A DNA stretch of 64,000 nt from Rhytidiadelphus loreus (taxonomy: Eukaryota; Streptophyta; Bryopsida; Hypnales; Hylocomiaceae). A program made the position numbers and the translations under genes. Every line of letters begins with the position of its first letter. Position 1 is the stretch's first letter. Of the stretch, positions 10,758 through 23,834 are shown piece after piece. The stretch spans positions 14,389,001 to 14,453,000 of the forward strand of contig OX344765.1 of the NCBI GenBank assembly GCA_947034895.1, written 5' to 3'. Below the pieces are notes generated by a model, which saw nothing but the letters and a program-made list of their open reading frames with translations, had not been told where the DNA came from and did not search any database.

Positions 10758-12363
10758 ATTCCATTTTTGATAGTTTTTTACATTAATCGGAGCTCCTCTC
10801 CTCGATTGATGGGCTACCGCTGTACAAAGGAAATGAGATTAGTATGTCTTTTAGGTCTGTTGATTCATGTGTTGCATTTTTTGCAACCCCATTCATTTGC
10901 AGCTAGCTGTGCGTTGTGATTTCAAATGGAAATCCGCAGCTGGCAGGAGGGACTGCTGTACGAAGTACCCAATCTGAAATCAATTTATTTCCCGAATGCT
11001 TCTTAGAAATTTTTCCCGACTAGCACATCAATGGCTTGATTTTCCAAGCATGGGTATCATCCTAGCCTGAAAGTAAGGTAGCAGGGGTGGCTCGTCCCAT
11101 TATTTGATATGCGATGATTTACTTGAAACTGGATTAAGCAGTTACGCAAGAATGACAATACTTTCTGTAATTACGGATGGCGTGTTACAGTGTGACAAAG
11201 TTCGGCGTTCAAGTGCCGAGCGCTCCATAATAAACTCCAGGAGAGGTGCTGATTTAATTTCACTGATAGCCACGATTTTCTTCAACATGAGGTTAACAGG
11301 GAAGTGAAGGACAAGGGTCATCTAAAGAATTCCGATCGTAAGCCTACTTTCTCATGACGTACTGTATGTGGGCCGCATCAATTCTAGAGATCTGGAGAGT
11401 GCACTTAGAACGTAAGAATTCCATTTCAAGGACGTGAGAAGAAATATGCACGCTCGCTGGAGAATCGAGACGCGTTGCCAAGACTACAGAACTAAAAAAA
11501 ATCAGAATGTAAATAAAGGACCCTGTTCGAAATCAATGTCAATCGTTCTAAACTTCATGCATCTTCTTGACATGCGTTCACATTACACTTGTTTCTACTG
11601 CCAATTGATACGCCAATCAATATGCAAATTTCAATTCGTGCTCCTTATTATGCACCGCTACCCAAGAATTCCCAACGCTTCCAACCCTTATTTTCTTCGT
11701 TGTTGGAAAGGACGGTTCTAAATCTTCTCCTCTCTGAGTTGGCCATGACCAGGAATCCAGCAAGGCTGAAACATAGTATATATTTCGGGTTTGTTTTTAC
11801 AACATCAATTTTGATTCTTTGGTGGAATTCCACGACTTAGGCACCTGCAAGGGCTCTACGTAAACTATACAGACCTGATTTTTAGAATTTGGTGTAGATG
11901 AAAGTCTCAATTTCAGACTCCGGGAATATCTGTAGACTCATCATCACTCGATAGGATGGAGGCAAGTTTTTCGTGAACTGTGCAACTTAGCTGAAACAGG
12001 TGTAGCTTACTTGTCTCTTTTACTTAAGGTCGATAATTTGACATAAACAAAACAGTTTAACTATACTCGCTAATAGTAGTAGAGGGTTTTTGACTTGCAT
12101 AATAATGTTCCGTCTCTCTACATGGTTAATATGATATGTACTGTACAATGTCAAGCATGCTTGATTGAAGTAGGTCCATGAACTGTCCCTTTCCGAGTAC
12201 CTCCTGATCAAAATGTACCTACTTGGCTACAGATATTACACGCAAAATGTCCTCCATTCACTGAAGAGGAGGACGACTTTAAGTGAGTGGGATAGTTTCT
12301 CAAGCTTCTTCCAGCATCGACCTTAGTAGCTAGAAATACGGTCAAGCCTTTAGTGCGATAGAC
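10758..12363. other. CHS A 3' flank; 11.37-11.84 kb matches relic at 27.18-27.93 kb
   Basis: The first 230 bases after the stop match the CHS B 3' region almost perfectly, then similarity falls away near 10990. From about 11372 to 11840 the sequence is clearly related, in inverted orientation, to 27180-27935. The remainder (11.84-12.36 kb) has moderate GC, no recognisable coding sequence and only short chance frames. Confidence 0.6.
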
Positions 12364-13493
<1,130 letters not shown>

Positions 13494-13583
13494 TCACCTG
13501 AGCAGGTTAAATTTTTGGCCGAATAGGGTATAACTATCACTACCTGTTTCCAAAAATGAACGCGCTACAGTATTCACAAAACA

Positions 13584-13705
13584 AAAATACATACGATTGC
13601 TTCCTAGGCCATGTGAAATAGCACACGCTCTTCCAGTAGTGCAATCACTTTAAGAGAAAACTACGTTCACCATCCGATGAATGCAAGCACGTACCTATTT
13701 CAAAG
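13584..13705 (+). repeat. 122 bp direct repeat at the inverted-repeat edge (copy 1)
   Basis: This segment is about 93% identical to 16097-16218 (and, inverted, to 34851-34972). It ends at ...TTTCAAAG, three bases before F-box homology starts at 13708. It therefore marks a rearrangement breakpoint. A shorter related phrase (ACAGTATTCACA...ATGATTGC) lies near 12769. Confidence 0.85.
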
Positions 13706-13707
13706 TT

Positions 13708-14878
13708 CATCCCCGAGCTTTGCCGATTGCGTTCCGTTTGCAAGAGTTGGCTGGAGCTTCTCTCCAAACCCAGTTTCCACGACCTCTACGACCTCAACCC
13801 CAAGAGAAAGCACGACACCTTCCTCTTCCTCACTCGCGACTTGGACTGCGACGGCTGGAGCGTCGTGGACCCCATTTTCCGCCGCACCGTGAGCTTCCTG
13901 GACTTGGAGACACAACGATGGCATTCCATCGACGCCGGGGAGTCTTCCCTCAACGAAGAGGACTTCGAAACGCAGCTCTCCGCCATGGACGACGGCCTCA
14001 TCTGCGAGTTGAGCACCTTGCGCGGCAGCGACGACGACTTGGCGCTTACGATCTCCGACCCAGTGGCCCAAACCAGAACCACATTGCCCGCTCCCCCAGA
14101 AATTTTCTGCCTGGGCACTTACCTCCCCATCCTCCTCCCGGCCGTCGACTCCCCTGCACGCAGCTTCAAAGTCTTCCTCGTTAACAACCCCCGGGAATTT
14201 GGAACTCTAACCCTAACGAGAGTGCACGTCTTTGAGCCTGCCCGGAATGAATGGAAAGCGCTTCGCAGCCCGCCCAAGGAGTTCGAGGAGGCGATTGCAG
14301 GCTCAGCTGTGATGGTAGCCCAAGTGCTGTACATTGTTTTCCGTGACATTCTGAGGCGCCAGTTTGTGCTCCTCGGTTACGATCTCCAAAAGAATGCATG
14401 GACTGAGCTTCGACGCATGAGTTTCCCGAGAAAGCTTCGCCATCCGCAACTGGTGGCCAGGGGGAGCCGCTTGTTCATGAATGCTTGGTCGGATGGAAAA
14501 AACCACGCGTGCTTTGAGGTTTTGGAGGTTGTGGTTGCGCAGAACGTCTGTTGCAGAACGGTGGTGCAATTCACCATTGCGCAGCTTCATGAACTCTTCG
14601 GGGAACAGGATTCCGAGTTTGATATTGCGTATGGAGTGCCGTGTGTGAACTCCAGAGGGGGGTGCACCTCGGTGGTGTTGATGTCGTCGTTGTCCGGGAA
14701 GCTGATCTCCTATGAACTGCAAAGCAAAGCAGTGAGCGTGTTGCCGACGAATCCATTGATTCAAGGCTGCTGGGAGCAGAGTTTTCCTGCTTATGACATT
14801 TTTCGAGGGAAGAACATGAACCTCAGTTTGCGGAACTTGTTGTCACAAGCAGATGGTGTGAGCGTGAGCCTTTCATAA
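13708..14878 (+). pseudogene. 5'-truncated F-box gene, copy A
   Basis: This is identical in frame to residues 22-410 of the intact F-box protein at 36191-37423 except for Thr instead of Ala at one site (HDTFLF versus HDAFLF). Homology begins at 13708, so the first 21 codons are gone, including the ATG and most of the F-box helix 1 region (LPVEIIERVLSFL). They are replaced by the 122 bp segment at 13584-13705. No in-frame ATG precedes the remaining codons. The rest of the frame (to TAA at 14876-14878) has no stop or frameshift, so truncation or homogenisation is recent. Without the F-box it could not join an SCF complex, although a C-terminal fragment might still be expressed. Confidence 0.88.
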
Positions 14879-17436
14879 CAGATAGCCGAGATGATTACAA
14901 ACGTGTTCTTGAGACTGCTGTTGTGAGTCGGTCATCGGCAATTCCCTAGTTTGTGCCAAGTGCGCACTTTGACAATTCTTGCAGATGATTGTGTGCGTGT
15001 GTGCGTGTGTGTGTGTGTTAGGGGGGGGGGCGACAGTAGATTTCAGTGAGCTCGTTGAATTCTACACTTCGTCCCTGCTCTCTTGCACGTCATCCCTATT
15101 CTCTTGGCATAAAAAATGGAGGGTTAAGTGGCAAGCTGTAGTGGATGTTCAACTTCTTTGTCTCCCATTCTAACTCCAATGCTTGATGAATTTGGGATTC
15201 ATCTAGTTCATTGGAAGCTCTAACAAGAGGTCTTTGAAGAGACCGCAGAGGAATGGGGAGCTCCTATGTGCGAGACACTCCCTCTTGTTTTGGTATTAGG
15301 TGGCAACAATTGCAACACGGTTACATGTAGATTGAGGCCGATGGACATGTGTCTTGATCTCCCAGGAGATCCCCTTTGTACAGTTCAGTGGGCTTTCTTG
15401 CAAATGGAGCATTTGCATAATTGATATTGCATGTCAAGATTGCAGTAGGTTGCGTGCAGTTTTAGTTTCAGAGTGTGTGTTCTTCAACACTGACCCTTGC
15501 ACGTGCCATTCAAATTTTCTGAAGATTGGCCGGGACAAGATTTTGTTCCTGCTGGTTCCAGTCTGTCATTGAATTGGACTAACAGAACGTTGCCAATACT
15601 GTTGGGGTCCCTGCGGACTTCTGTTGCATATGGAGCTGTAAATGTGAAAAATAAGGCATTTCGCACTATCTTCCCTTTCAAAAATCTTGTCTTCAAACAT
15701 CCACCGAAGCAAGAATTGAGCCAAAATTGCATATCTCGATACAAGAGTAGACTCATATATTTAAGCGCGAGGTATTTCCAGTTTGGTAAAGAGTAAGCGA
15801 ATGTTATATATGTCTTTGCAGTGTTTGCATAAGTGGAGCATGAATCATTCTTGTTAAAGGTCTGTTATGGTAGTTTCCTAGTTCAATTGTCACTTCCACT
15901 AACTTCTGGACTTCGATATGGCAGAACCAGACCCATAGCTTATGCCAACCGCAAAGAGAGGTCAAAGTCTTTCAATACCAATTTCGGTGATCTTGCTACA
16001 AAATTAAGGTGACCATGAAAGCTTATCCATTTTGTTGACATAGAATTGTAAGTTACTTTTCATCCATAACTAGTTGTGATCATTTCCTTCTTGACCAAAA
16101 TACATACGATTGCTTCCTAGGCCATGTGAAATAGCACACGCTCTTCCAGTAGTGCAATCACTTTAAGAGAAAACTAGGTATACCAACCGCTGAATGCAAG
16201 CACGTACCTATTTCAAAGGTCAGCACACTCATTCGATTTCTTCTGTGACTGAAGAATAACAACAAATCAGAAATTGGGTATTGAATTCATGGTCACACTA
16301 GAGGAGGTCGCAGAGAACGGTTTGTGTTTTTGGTTCTGTACAGATTATACCAAAGTCTGTCCTGGATTCTTATTTGATTCAGAACAGCAATGGATCAGTA
16401 TTATTTTTTCCCCAGTTGAGGATTAGTAAACCATTAATTAAACTTAATCTCACGGTGGAGGTAGGTTAGGAGAAATGCATACGTCATCCACTGTAGGTCT
16501 ACGATGAGAAAACCAGCCTCCTACAAATTGGATATTTCCAACAGCAAAGCGACTCCTGGCAGGATTGCACAGAATAGTTCTCACGGAAATCATCACGTTA
16601 CACACTACAAATACAAATACAAACACAAACGGGAGTGGTTGAATTCGCAACCCGCGTCAATTCTTGACAACCTACACGATTGATACCAGTCGAAGTTTTG
16701 AGGCCTTTGTATGTCCAACATTTTCAATCTGAACGTATTGGCGGTCACAAATGTGGCGTTGTGCTTTTGTTTGACTAAAGCTAGAATTTCACTTGAAATT
16801 ATGTACCGTAACTCAGCGTCAACTACACCTGATCTGTTGAGCACTTGAGTGGGGAAAAGCCTCAGGATGTCGATTCTGCTCTCCCACGTCGGTTGAGATG
16901 CAGAAGGGAGACAGAAAAATTTAAAATATGTGCCCAGAAAACGAGACGCCAATTCATTCCAGTTTGCAGTCCATCGGACCTGAGTTCGGCTATTCCTCTT
17001 CTGGGCACACTTCTCTTTTCTGTCGGTGTATTTGACGAAGCAAAGTCTATCTCGTGTTTCAACCTGGGAAGGAAATGGTATTACGACACAGCACGCCTTA
17101 ACACCAACTCCTGAGAACTACTTCCGTTGGGGTAATCAGACGCACGCAACAATATTTGAATTCCAATTCCAAGCACGCATGATGGGACACTCGAAAAAAA
17201 ACCGTGATTGAAAATGTAGACGACCCATGGATGTCCAAAGAATGTTATATATGAAATGCTCAAGCACGGCCCAATGTGGACCGAATGCTCATGAAATGTA
17301 CAGTACACGAGTCACAACTTGTGACTGGAAAAATGTGTGACCACTCCGAATGGAATAGGAGGGAAAAGAATCTCTACATGATACTACAAAATTGGGCTAA
17401 CCGTGAACTAATGAAAGTTCTAGAGCTAGTACGTTT
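14879..17436. other. Spacer between F-box and PAL in the left arm
   Basis: This 2.5 kb stretch is duplicated without length change at 33633-36190. It contains a GT microsatellite with a run of ten G (14990-15030), the second copy of the 122 bp repeat at 16097-16218, and several short frames, the longest 115 aa at 16605-16952 (-). The frames are the same in both arms because the DNA is nearly identical, so their presence twice is not evidence of coding. The 3' untranslated regions of the convergent F-box and PAL genes must lie at its ends. Confidence 0.6.
16097..16218 (+). repeat. 122 bp direct repeat (copy 2, inside left arm)
   Basis: This is the intact internal copy of the segment found at the arm edge (13584-13705). 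The main differences are clustered near the middle (CTAGGTATACCAACCG here against CTACGTTCACCATCCG there). Its mirror copy is 34851-34972. Confidence 0.85.
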
Positions 17437-19599
17437 TTACAAGGGGAATGGGCCCGGAGCGCCGGTCCATCCTTGCACGCACCGCAAAAGAGGTCGAATG
17501 AGCTTCCCCTCCGACATCACCTCAAACACTTTCTGGATTTCAGTCCCGGGAGACACCGTCCTCAATCCGGACAACAATTGCGTGCCCAGCTCCGACCTCA
17601 CGAAGTGGTACAACGGGTACGTCCTGCACGACTCAATCCGGTTGGGCACCGCCGACAAGCCCTTGTTGTCATACGCTTCCCGCACCAACGGCACCACAAC
17701 GCGCAACCTCTCTTGCACTTGGGCCTCGAACACGGGGATCTGCTCGAACACGGAGCGGGAGGCGTCTTTCAGGGCGTGGCTCACGAGAACTCCTCGCAGC
17801 TTCTCCATCAACGGGTAAGACTCCGACGACGCGTCGTCGATGTACGAGAACACGGGTTGGCGCTCCACCACGAGGAGAAGGTCCTTCTCGCAGAAGCGCG
17901 AGGGAAGGAGGGCGCCGTCTTGGCCCATGAACAGCGTCTTCTTCGCCGCCTGCAACACCACTTGCTTCACGGCGGATTGCATGGTCTCCTCGACGTGGCG
18001 GAGGTCGATGGCTTGGCACAGTCCCACCAGGAACGTGGAGCTCATGAGCTTCAGAATCTCCACGGCCTCCTCCGTCTTGCGAGCGGACACCAAGCCCAGC
18101 GAGTTGACGTCCTGGTTGTGCTGCTCCGCGCTTTGGACGTGAGTGGTGACGGGATTGGCGAGGTAGTTGAGCTCCGAGAGGTACGAAGCCATGGCGATCT
18201 CGGCGCCCTTCATGCCGTAGTCCAGGCTGGGGTTGGGTCCCCCGCTCAAGTTGGAGGGCAAGCCGTTGTTGTAGTAGTCGTTCACGAGCTCGGAGAATTG
18301 CGCAAACATGAGCTTGCCGATGGCGGCCAACGCCAGGCGCATGTTGTCCATGGAGACGCCGATGGGTGTGCCCTGGAAGTTGCCGCCGTGCAGCGCAATC
18401 CCTCTGGCGGCGTCGATGATGGGGTTGTCGTTGACGGAGTTGATCTCGCGCTCGATGGCGTGCGTGGCGGTGCGGATCACCTCGATTTGGGGACCCAACC
18501 ATTGGGGAGAAGTGCGCAGTGCGTACCGATCCTGCTTCGGCTTCTTCAAGGGGTCGGTTTCGTTTAGCTTCTCCGCGGCTTTCATGAAGTCGCTCCCGGC
18601 CAACACCCACTCCATCACGGCCGCCGCCTCCATCTGTCCCGGGTGATGCTTGAGCTTGTGCGTCAAGGGGTCTGCGAATTCCGGCTTGCCTTGCATCACT
18701 TCACAAAACAGAGCCGACAACACCTCGGCAAGAAGCACCAGCACGTTGGCGTCGAAGCACACGGTGGATGCGAGCGCCGACCCGACGGCCGTGCCATTCA
18801 CGAGCGCCAAACCTTCCTTGGGCTGCAGCTCGAAGGGCTTCTCCACACCCGCCATGCGCAAGCCTTCCAATGCGGAAACCTCCCTCCCGTCTTCGGTGAC
18901 TGCGACGGAATTGGGTCTCCCCGTGAGTAGCCCCGCAATGTACGACAACGGCACCAAGTCCCCGGAAGCCGTCACCGTCCCCCGCAGCGGCAGCTTGGGC
19001 GTGATGTTGGCATTCAAGAGCTTCTCCATGGCTTCCAGAATCTCCCAACGGATCCCGGAGTAGCCCTGCATCAACGTGTTGGTGCGCACCAGCATGGCGG
19101 CGCGCGTGGTCTCGGCAGGCAAGGAGTGTCCCTTCACCAACACTCCCGCGTTGAGGAAGCGGATGAGCTCGCGCTGCAGCTCCACGCCTTGTTGTGTGCG
19201 GCGGTGGGAGGTGGCGCCGAAGCCCGTGGTGACTCCGTAGATGTCCCCGCCGCTCATGATCTTGTTGAGCACCCAGTTGGAGGACTCGTCCACCCGCGCC
19301 TTGGCATTGGCCGCGTCCAGCACCACCGCCACTTCGGGTCGGCGAGCGATGGCCGTCACCTGACCCACGCTGAGGTTGACGCCCTCGATGGCCACCTCTG
19401 TGGCGTCGAAGTACGTCGCCACCATCTGCTTGATCTCGTCGAGATGGTTCCCTTGCAACTTGGCGGCCGTCTTGGCCCAGTTGAGAGGGTCTACAGGTGC
19501 CGCGGAGCCATTATTGGAGAACCTGGGTGTCTTCATGTTTTCTGATCCGGCATGGTTCATGTAGAGAGGGGACGCCATGATTTCTTGCACAGCGGCCAT
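17437..19599 (-). CDS. PAL: Phenylalanine ammonia-lyase, copy A (720 aa, no intron)
   Basis: Deaminates L-phenylalanine to trans-cinnamate and ammonia, the first committed step of phenylpropanoid synthesis; a cytosolic homotetramer. One uninterrupted frame of 720 codons starts at the first ATG ([18 protein letters not shown]) and spans the full family length. The MIO cofactor triad Ala-Ser-Gly is at 211-213 ([17 protein letters not shown]). The catalytic tyrosine is Tyr121 in [15 protein letters not shown]. Phe148-Leu149 (ELIRFLNAG) is the phenylalanine-type selectivity pair, rather than the His-Leu of tyrosine ammonia-lyases. NDNP and the C-terminal lid are present. Seed-plant PAL genes usually have one intron; its absence here fits a moss. 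The protein is identical to copy B. It is transcribed towards the F-box remnant, and its 5' end faces CHS B. Confidence 0.96.
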   Translation of the reverse strand: MAAVQEIMASPLYMNHAGSENMKTPRFSNNGSAAPVDPLNWAKTAAKLQGNHLDEIKQMVATYFDATEVAIEGVNLSVGQVTAIARRPEVAVVLDAANAKARVDESSNWVLNKIMSGGDIYGVTTGFGATSHRRTQQGVELQRELIRFLNAGVLVKGHSLPAETTRAAMLVRTNTLMQGYSGIRWEILEAMEKLLNANITPKLPLRGTVTASGDLVPLSYIAGLLTGRPNSVAVTEDGREVSALEGLRMAGVEKPFELQPKEGLALVNGTAVGSALASTVCFDANVLVLLAEVLSALFCEVMQGKPEFADPLTHKLKHHPGQMEAAAVMEWVLAGSDFMKAAEKLNETDPLKKPKQDRYALRTSPQWLGPQIEVIRTATHAIEREINSVNDNPIIDAARGIALHGGNFQGTPIGVSMDNMRLALAAIGKLMFAQFSELVNDYYNNGLPSNLSGGPNPSLDYGMKGAEIAMASYLSELNYLANPVTTHVQSAEQHNQDVNSLGLVSARKTEEAVEILKLMSSTFLVGLCQAIDLRHVEETMQSAVKQVVLQAAKKTLFMGQDGALLPSRFCEKDLLLVVERQPVFSYIDDASSESYPLMEKLRGVLVSHALKDASRSVFEQIPVFEAQVQERLRVVVPLVREAYDNKGLSAVPNRIESCRTYPLYHFVRSELGTQLLSGLRTVSPGTEIQKVFEVMSEGKLIRPLLRCVQGWTGAPGPFPL

Positions 19600-20217
19600 C
19601 TTTTGAATCTCGAAGCCTCGTTGGAGTTCTCGATCAGCACTAGATCAGCTCTAGATCAGCTGCTCTGCTAGCTAGCTCCCCGAGGGAATTCGGTCCTGCA
19701 CAGAATTTATCCAGACTGCAACTGGTCCTTCCAGCCTTCAAGGTGAGAGAGCGTCTTTTGGCTGCAATTTCCCACACAAACTCAAAACTTCGACTTGGAT
19801 GCTTGAAATGGAATGCACTAGGTCGATCCTCTGATTGTGATTGCAATTGTGGTTGCAGACTCTAAATTTCTTTGGTGGAACTCGATGCTCTGCGAGTCGA
19901 AGAAGAGAGTTCGAGCTGTCTGAGATGAGGAATTGGGACTGCGGAAATGTGTATATGTAGGCGTACGAGTGGTGAAGGGATTGGATGATTGGATGGCGTC
20001 GTCCTGACTGGGAGCGGGGTTGCGCTGTGGGTTTTCCACCAACGAACGCGGGGATGCTCCATTCTGGGGAGACTGTTGAAAAAGAAAGAGAAAGGCCGAG
20101 ATTCAGGGATTCTCTCTGACATTTGGGTTGAAACTTGAAAGTGGCTGGTCACTATCGAGGCCCCGGCATTCCGGCTCCAGTGATCTGGGTCGTTCAATGA
20201 GTTCGGAGCTCGGGTGA
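19600..20217 (-). promoter_or_regulatory. PAL copy A leader and promoter
   Basis: The leader holds short repeats of CTGATCTAG. A TATA-like CATATACA lies at about 19950-19957 on the minus strand, some 350 bases from the ATG. Up to 20132 the sequence is the same as in copy B. From 20133 to about 20217 the two promoters are still alignable but differ at roughly a quarter of positions, so distal control could differ between copies. Confidence 0.5.
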
Positions 20218-21439
20218 GGGTTTTCTTTTCAATTATTTTACCCAGTGCAGAAAGCGGTAATCACTGGAAGGATGAAGCTATTTACATCCAGGGAAATGGA
20301 TGAAACTTGCAATCTATGGATGACATTTGTTTTATTCATCTTAAACAATGTACATTCATCCAAAATAGAGTGATTATGTCCCAAATTTGGTGGCACATTG
20401 GTAATTTCTTCCGCTAAAAAGCAAGAATATTTTGCCAAGCATTCCTTTCCAAAATAAAATCAACGCTTTTAAGCAAAAAATCACTCCAAAAAAACCCTAC
20501 TCGGGTGCAAGACGTTCTACTCTTAACGCATTTGCCGTTGATGATCTGGAGATCAATGTTTGAAGGAGATAACCCCCATTTAGTTCAATTTTTAGCAATG
20601 GAAATGAATGGGTAAATATATGTTTGCAATTTGAAAGCATTGGAAAAACTCTAGTGAATAAATCTATAAAATTTCTATTTGGAATAGAAAATAGGGGGAA
20701 AAAAATTGGACTTGGCAATTAAAGGAAAATATTTGATACTCAACTCAAAAAATATCCCAAACTCTCCTAGAAGATCAAATTGAACACAAATTCAATATTT
20801 GGATTGAAATTCAACTACTACATTTCATCTTGTGATTGGACTGGCAAAAATGAAAGACACATAATCATAATAGACTATCCAATGGAATGGTGACAAATCC
20901 GGACTTGGCATTATGAATTTACAAAAAACAACTTTATGGAATAATAATCGACAATTGTAGGAATGTGTTGGAAATTGTTTTGGATAGCTAGATCTCATAA
21001 CTAAAGAAGTATTGTGCTTTGGGGGTCCCTTTTCAAATGGGGTCAACAAACTTTGACTCTACTTTGATGGAAATTTGTACTAAATTTATAAAACATATGT
21101 TTTTCAAATAATTCCTAACTAAAAATTGCATAGAGTATCTTATTAATTGTTATTTACTTGTTCAATTTCAAAATTAATAGAACAGTTTGGCACATGTCTC
21201 TAATAAAAAAAGTATTCATATTTTCATGAAGCAAAACAATTTTGGAGGAACCTATGACTTAATTTTTGTGGCACATGTCCCTTATCAAAGAAGTATTCAT
21301 ATTTTCATGAAGCAAATACAAGTGGCCACAATTAGGATGTTTCACAATTTCAAAAAAAAACCATCCCAAAAACAACTTTGAAAAAACCTACGACTTAATT
21401 TTTCCTTTCACAAATTCAAGACCCATTGTCCATATGAGG
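20218..21439. other. AT-rich intergenic DNA between PAL A and the CHS B flank
   Basis: AT-rich, with no recognisable gene. A short internal duplication is visible at 21187-21320, where the phrase AAGTATTCATATTTTCATGAAGCAAA occurs twice in part. The frames at 20497-20718 and 20825-21049 (-) look like chance. Confidence 0.5.
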
Positions 21440-23834
21440 TTAACCCCTTAAAGGATGTCAAGGACAAAAAGAGTCCTTTGGATGGTCATGCAACCTTTTT
21501 CATGTTGAAGAATAGATGATTTTCATCTAACTTTTTGTGTGCAACTTTATTAATGCAACATTCAAAAGTCATATTAATTGCTTTTTTATTTTATACAAGG
21601 CAGCCTATTAAAAAATCTTTTATACAATCAAACTTCCCTTACTACATGGGAATGGTGGAAAGTAGTTATTAGCTATATGCACATCAAGTGCCAAAGGCCA
21701 ATTATTTAAACATGCTCGTGTTGTACAATAACTGTGTTTGATTGGTTGCTCATCTAAGAAAATTAGTGATGTTTGACATAATTAGCTCCATTGATGGTTT
21801 GTACAGTAGACTTTATGTACATAAAGAGTATGAAAATAAAGAACTATAGTTAGTTATGTAAGTAGGGAATTTGCATTATCAAAGTTTTCATTGTACCTAT
21901 ATAATAATTCATTTCAATATTATTTTGAATTTTTTGCCTTTAAAACTTGATTTGACATACTATCTTTTTTTCTTTCTTTTTTCTTTTGAGGAATCTAAAT
22001 GAAATGAAGCTAAATGAAGAGAGAACATGGAATTTTTCTTTACATTATACTATTCTATATTACAACATATGTACCTATATAATCTTGAAATTTTTGGATT
22101 TTGAAGCATGTTTGTATTTGATATGAATATTCTTCATCTTTTCTTCTAAAATTTACTTAAATTTGAAATTTTTGTACAAAAATCTAAATTTTTTGTGACA
22201 TATATTAGATAGATGATTTCGGCTTGGGTCTTCCATTATAAAACAAACAATTCGCCTAGAAGTAGTGGCCAAATAAACTTAATGAAGGATCCAAAATGGA
22301 GAATTTTGAGTTTCAACGAATCTACACAACTATGGACTCCATCATGTAAGCATTAACCCTTACATGACATATCATGTCTGGGGTGGTCAAACTTCAATTA
22401 GTTTTTTTACAATAAAACATAGATTTCACAAATTTTGATATTTTTCACATGTAGTAACATATGTCCAAAACTTAATCTCCTTTTTGTATAATTAAAAACA
22501 TCAAATTGAATTTTATATGATTTTGAAAGAAATTTCCGTATAAAAATCATAGTCATTACAAAAATGCTTAAAATAGTGTGATTTTTTAAAATAAACATGT
22601 AACTAATAGTGACAAACATCACAATGTAATTGATGTATTCCTTGAGATTACACCAAGAGATGTGCGATAGAAGAAGTTCAAAAGTGGTGCCAATTTTGAG
22701 CTTTCAAGAAGCTATCTTGAAACGGTCACAAACTGAATTACAATTTTAACAATTCTAAAGAAATCCAAATGGAATCAAAAGTAAATTATTGGAGCTACAT
22801 TTTCTAATTTAAGCTTAACCCCTAAAGGACCATTGTCCTTTTGGGGGACAAATGGGATTTTGGGCAAGTACCTATGGGCTGAAATTTTACCCTGATTTTT
22901 TGAAACTCTTTTTGAAGATAGAAAAACTGATAAGCTTCATAGGAATATTATTTTTATTTTTCAATCGGTGCCCGGGAACAAAAGTTATGTCCAAATAATC
23001 TCAAAACAAGGGACGAGGGGCAACAAAAAAACATTCAAATTTTTGAATTTTCTTTTTGAATTTTTTTCCTTTCTAGATTATATTTTTGTCTACATGGAAA
23101 GCTTTGATTCATCCCATTTGGATTTGTTATGAGAAAGTTATGGACAATCTTGTTTTGGGGGCAATCAAAGCATCTTCTTGCAAAAAATAACTTGTAGGAT
23201 TCATTTCTTAATGCAATTCTTTCAATTTAGAAATAAGTAAATTTCACATGGTTTAGTTTTCTTGCTAGAACAAGCATACCATTGGGATTAGTGCATTTTA
23301 ATTCCATCTAAAAGATATTAATATTTTAGATTTTCCTTCTATATCACACCTACTTCTACTTATCAATTTTTTTAAGAAAGAAATTAAGTTTTTTTGAATT
23401 TTTTTTTTCTTCCTAAACTCTCAACTCAATTCTTCACTATAAAGATTTAATGCTCAAAACCTTGTAGTGCAAAAAATTTAAGTTAAAAATGTTCAAGGTC
23501 GCAAAATCTAGTCCAGCAATTATGTGCTGAAAAACTTGTTTTTTTCACTTTAAACGCAGATATTTTGCAATGTGTGCAGTCAAAAATCCTGAAATTTTTT
23601 CCACACATTCTCATACTAGTTAGGTATAAGATCCTACGGTGAGATGTGCAAAAGAAACAATTTTCATTTTTTAAAACTTTCTGCTATAGAAATGGCAATT
23701 TTGAGTGTTTTTTGGCAGAAAAGAGGCCTTGGTCCTTTAGGGATTAAAAACATTTAAAATCAATGACTATATGAAAATTCAAGTTTTGACTTTCAAAATG
23801 CCCGAGGAGGCTTGCAATGTCCTTTAAGGGTTAA
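21440..23834. mobile_element. Composite TTAA-flanked TIR element (2.4 kb) with a nested element
   Basis: The left end is TTAA at 21440-21443 then CCCCTTAAAGGATGTC; the right end is GCAATGTCCTTTAAGGG then TTAA at 23831-23834. The inner element 22815-23747 is nested inside. The interior between 21540 and 22800 is shared with the CHS A upstream flank (6280 onward). It has no long reading frame. The ends match each other over about 11 bases (CCCTTAAAGGA), so the outer element is less certain than the inner one. Confidence 0.5.
22815..23747 (-). mobile_element. TTAA-flanked TIR element, longest copy (933 bp)
   Basis: The left end is TTAA at 22815-22818 then CCCCTAAAGGACCATTGTCC; the right end is GGCCTTGGTCCTTTAGGGA then TTAA at 23744-23747. 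It is the reverse orientation of the copies at 4172 and 5253, with the ATTGTCC-type end on the left and the AAGGCC-type end on the right. It is the longest copy bounded at both ends and has no transposase-like frame. Confidence 0.75.

Larger units (their letters stand above)
13708..20132. repeat. Left arm of a 6.4 kb inverted repeat
   Basis: This pairs base for base with 30937-37361 (coordinates sum to 51069 at every landmark checked: F-box stop, PAL start, spacer frames). I found only two differences by eye, at 13817 (A; the other arm has G on the corresponding strand) and at 15012 (T versus C in a GT repeat). A run of ten G at 15021 is the same length in both arms. The arm holds the truncated F-box gene, a 2.5 kb spacer and PAL A. 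Confidence 0.95.

Noticed and set aside
14990..15030. GT microsatellite and ten-G run as a regulatory or Z-DNA element
   Set aside because: Simple-sequence tract with no further context; useful only as a marker showing equal length in the two arms.
16605..16952. 115-codon frame in the F-box/PAL spacer as a conserved gene
   Set aside because: Its conservation between arms is trivial because the arms are almost identical; the product matches nothing I recognise and has no splice or start support.
17473..18610. Open frames of 364 and 313 codons overlapping PAL A in other frames (mirrored at 32459-33596)
   Set aside because: Shadows of the high third-position GC of PAL; no domain, no start context, and entirely inside the PAL frame.
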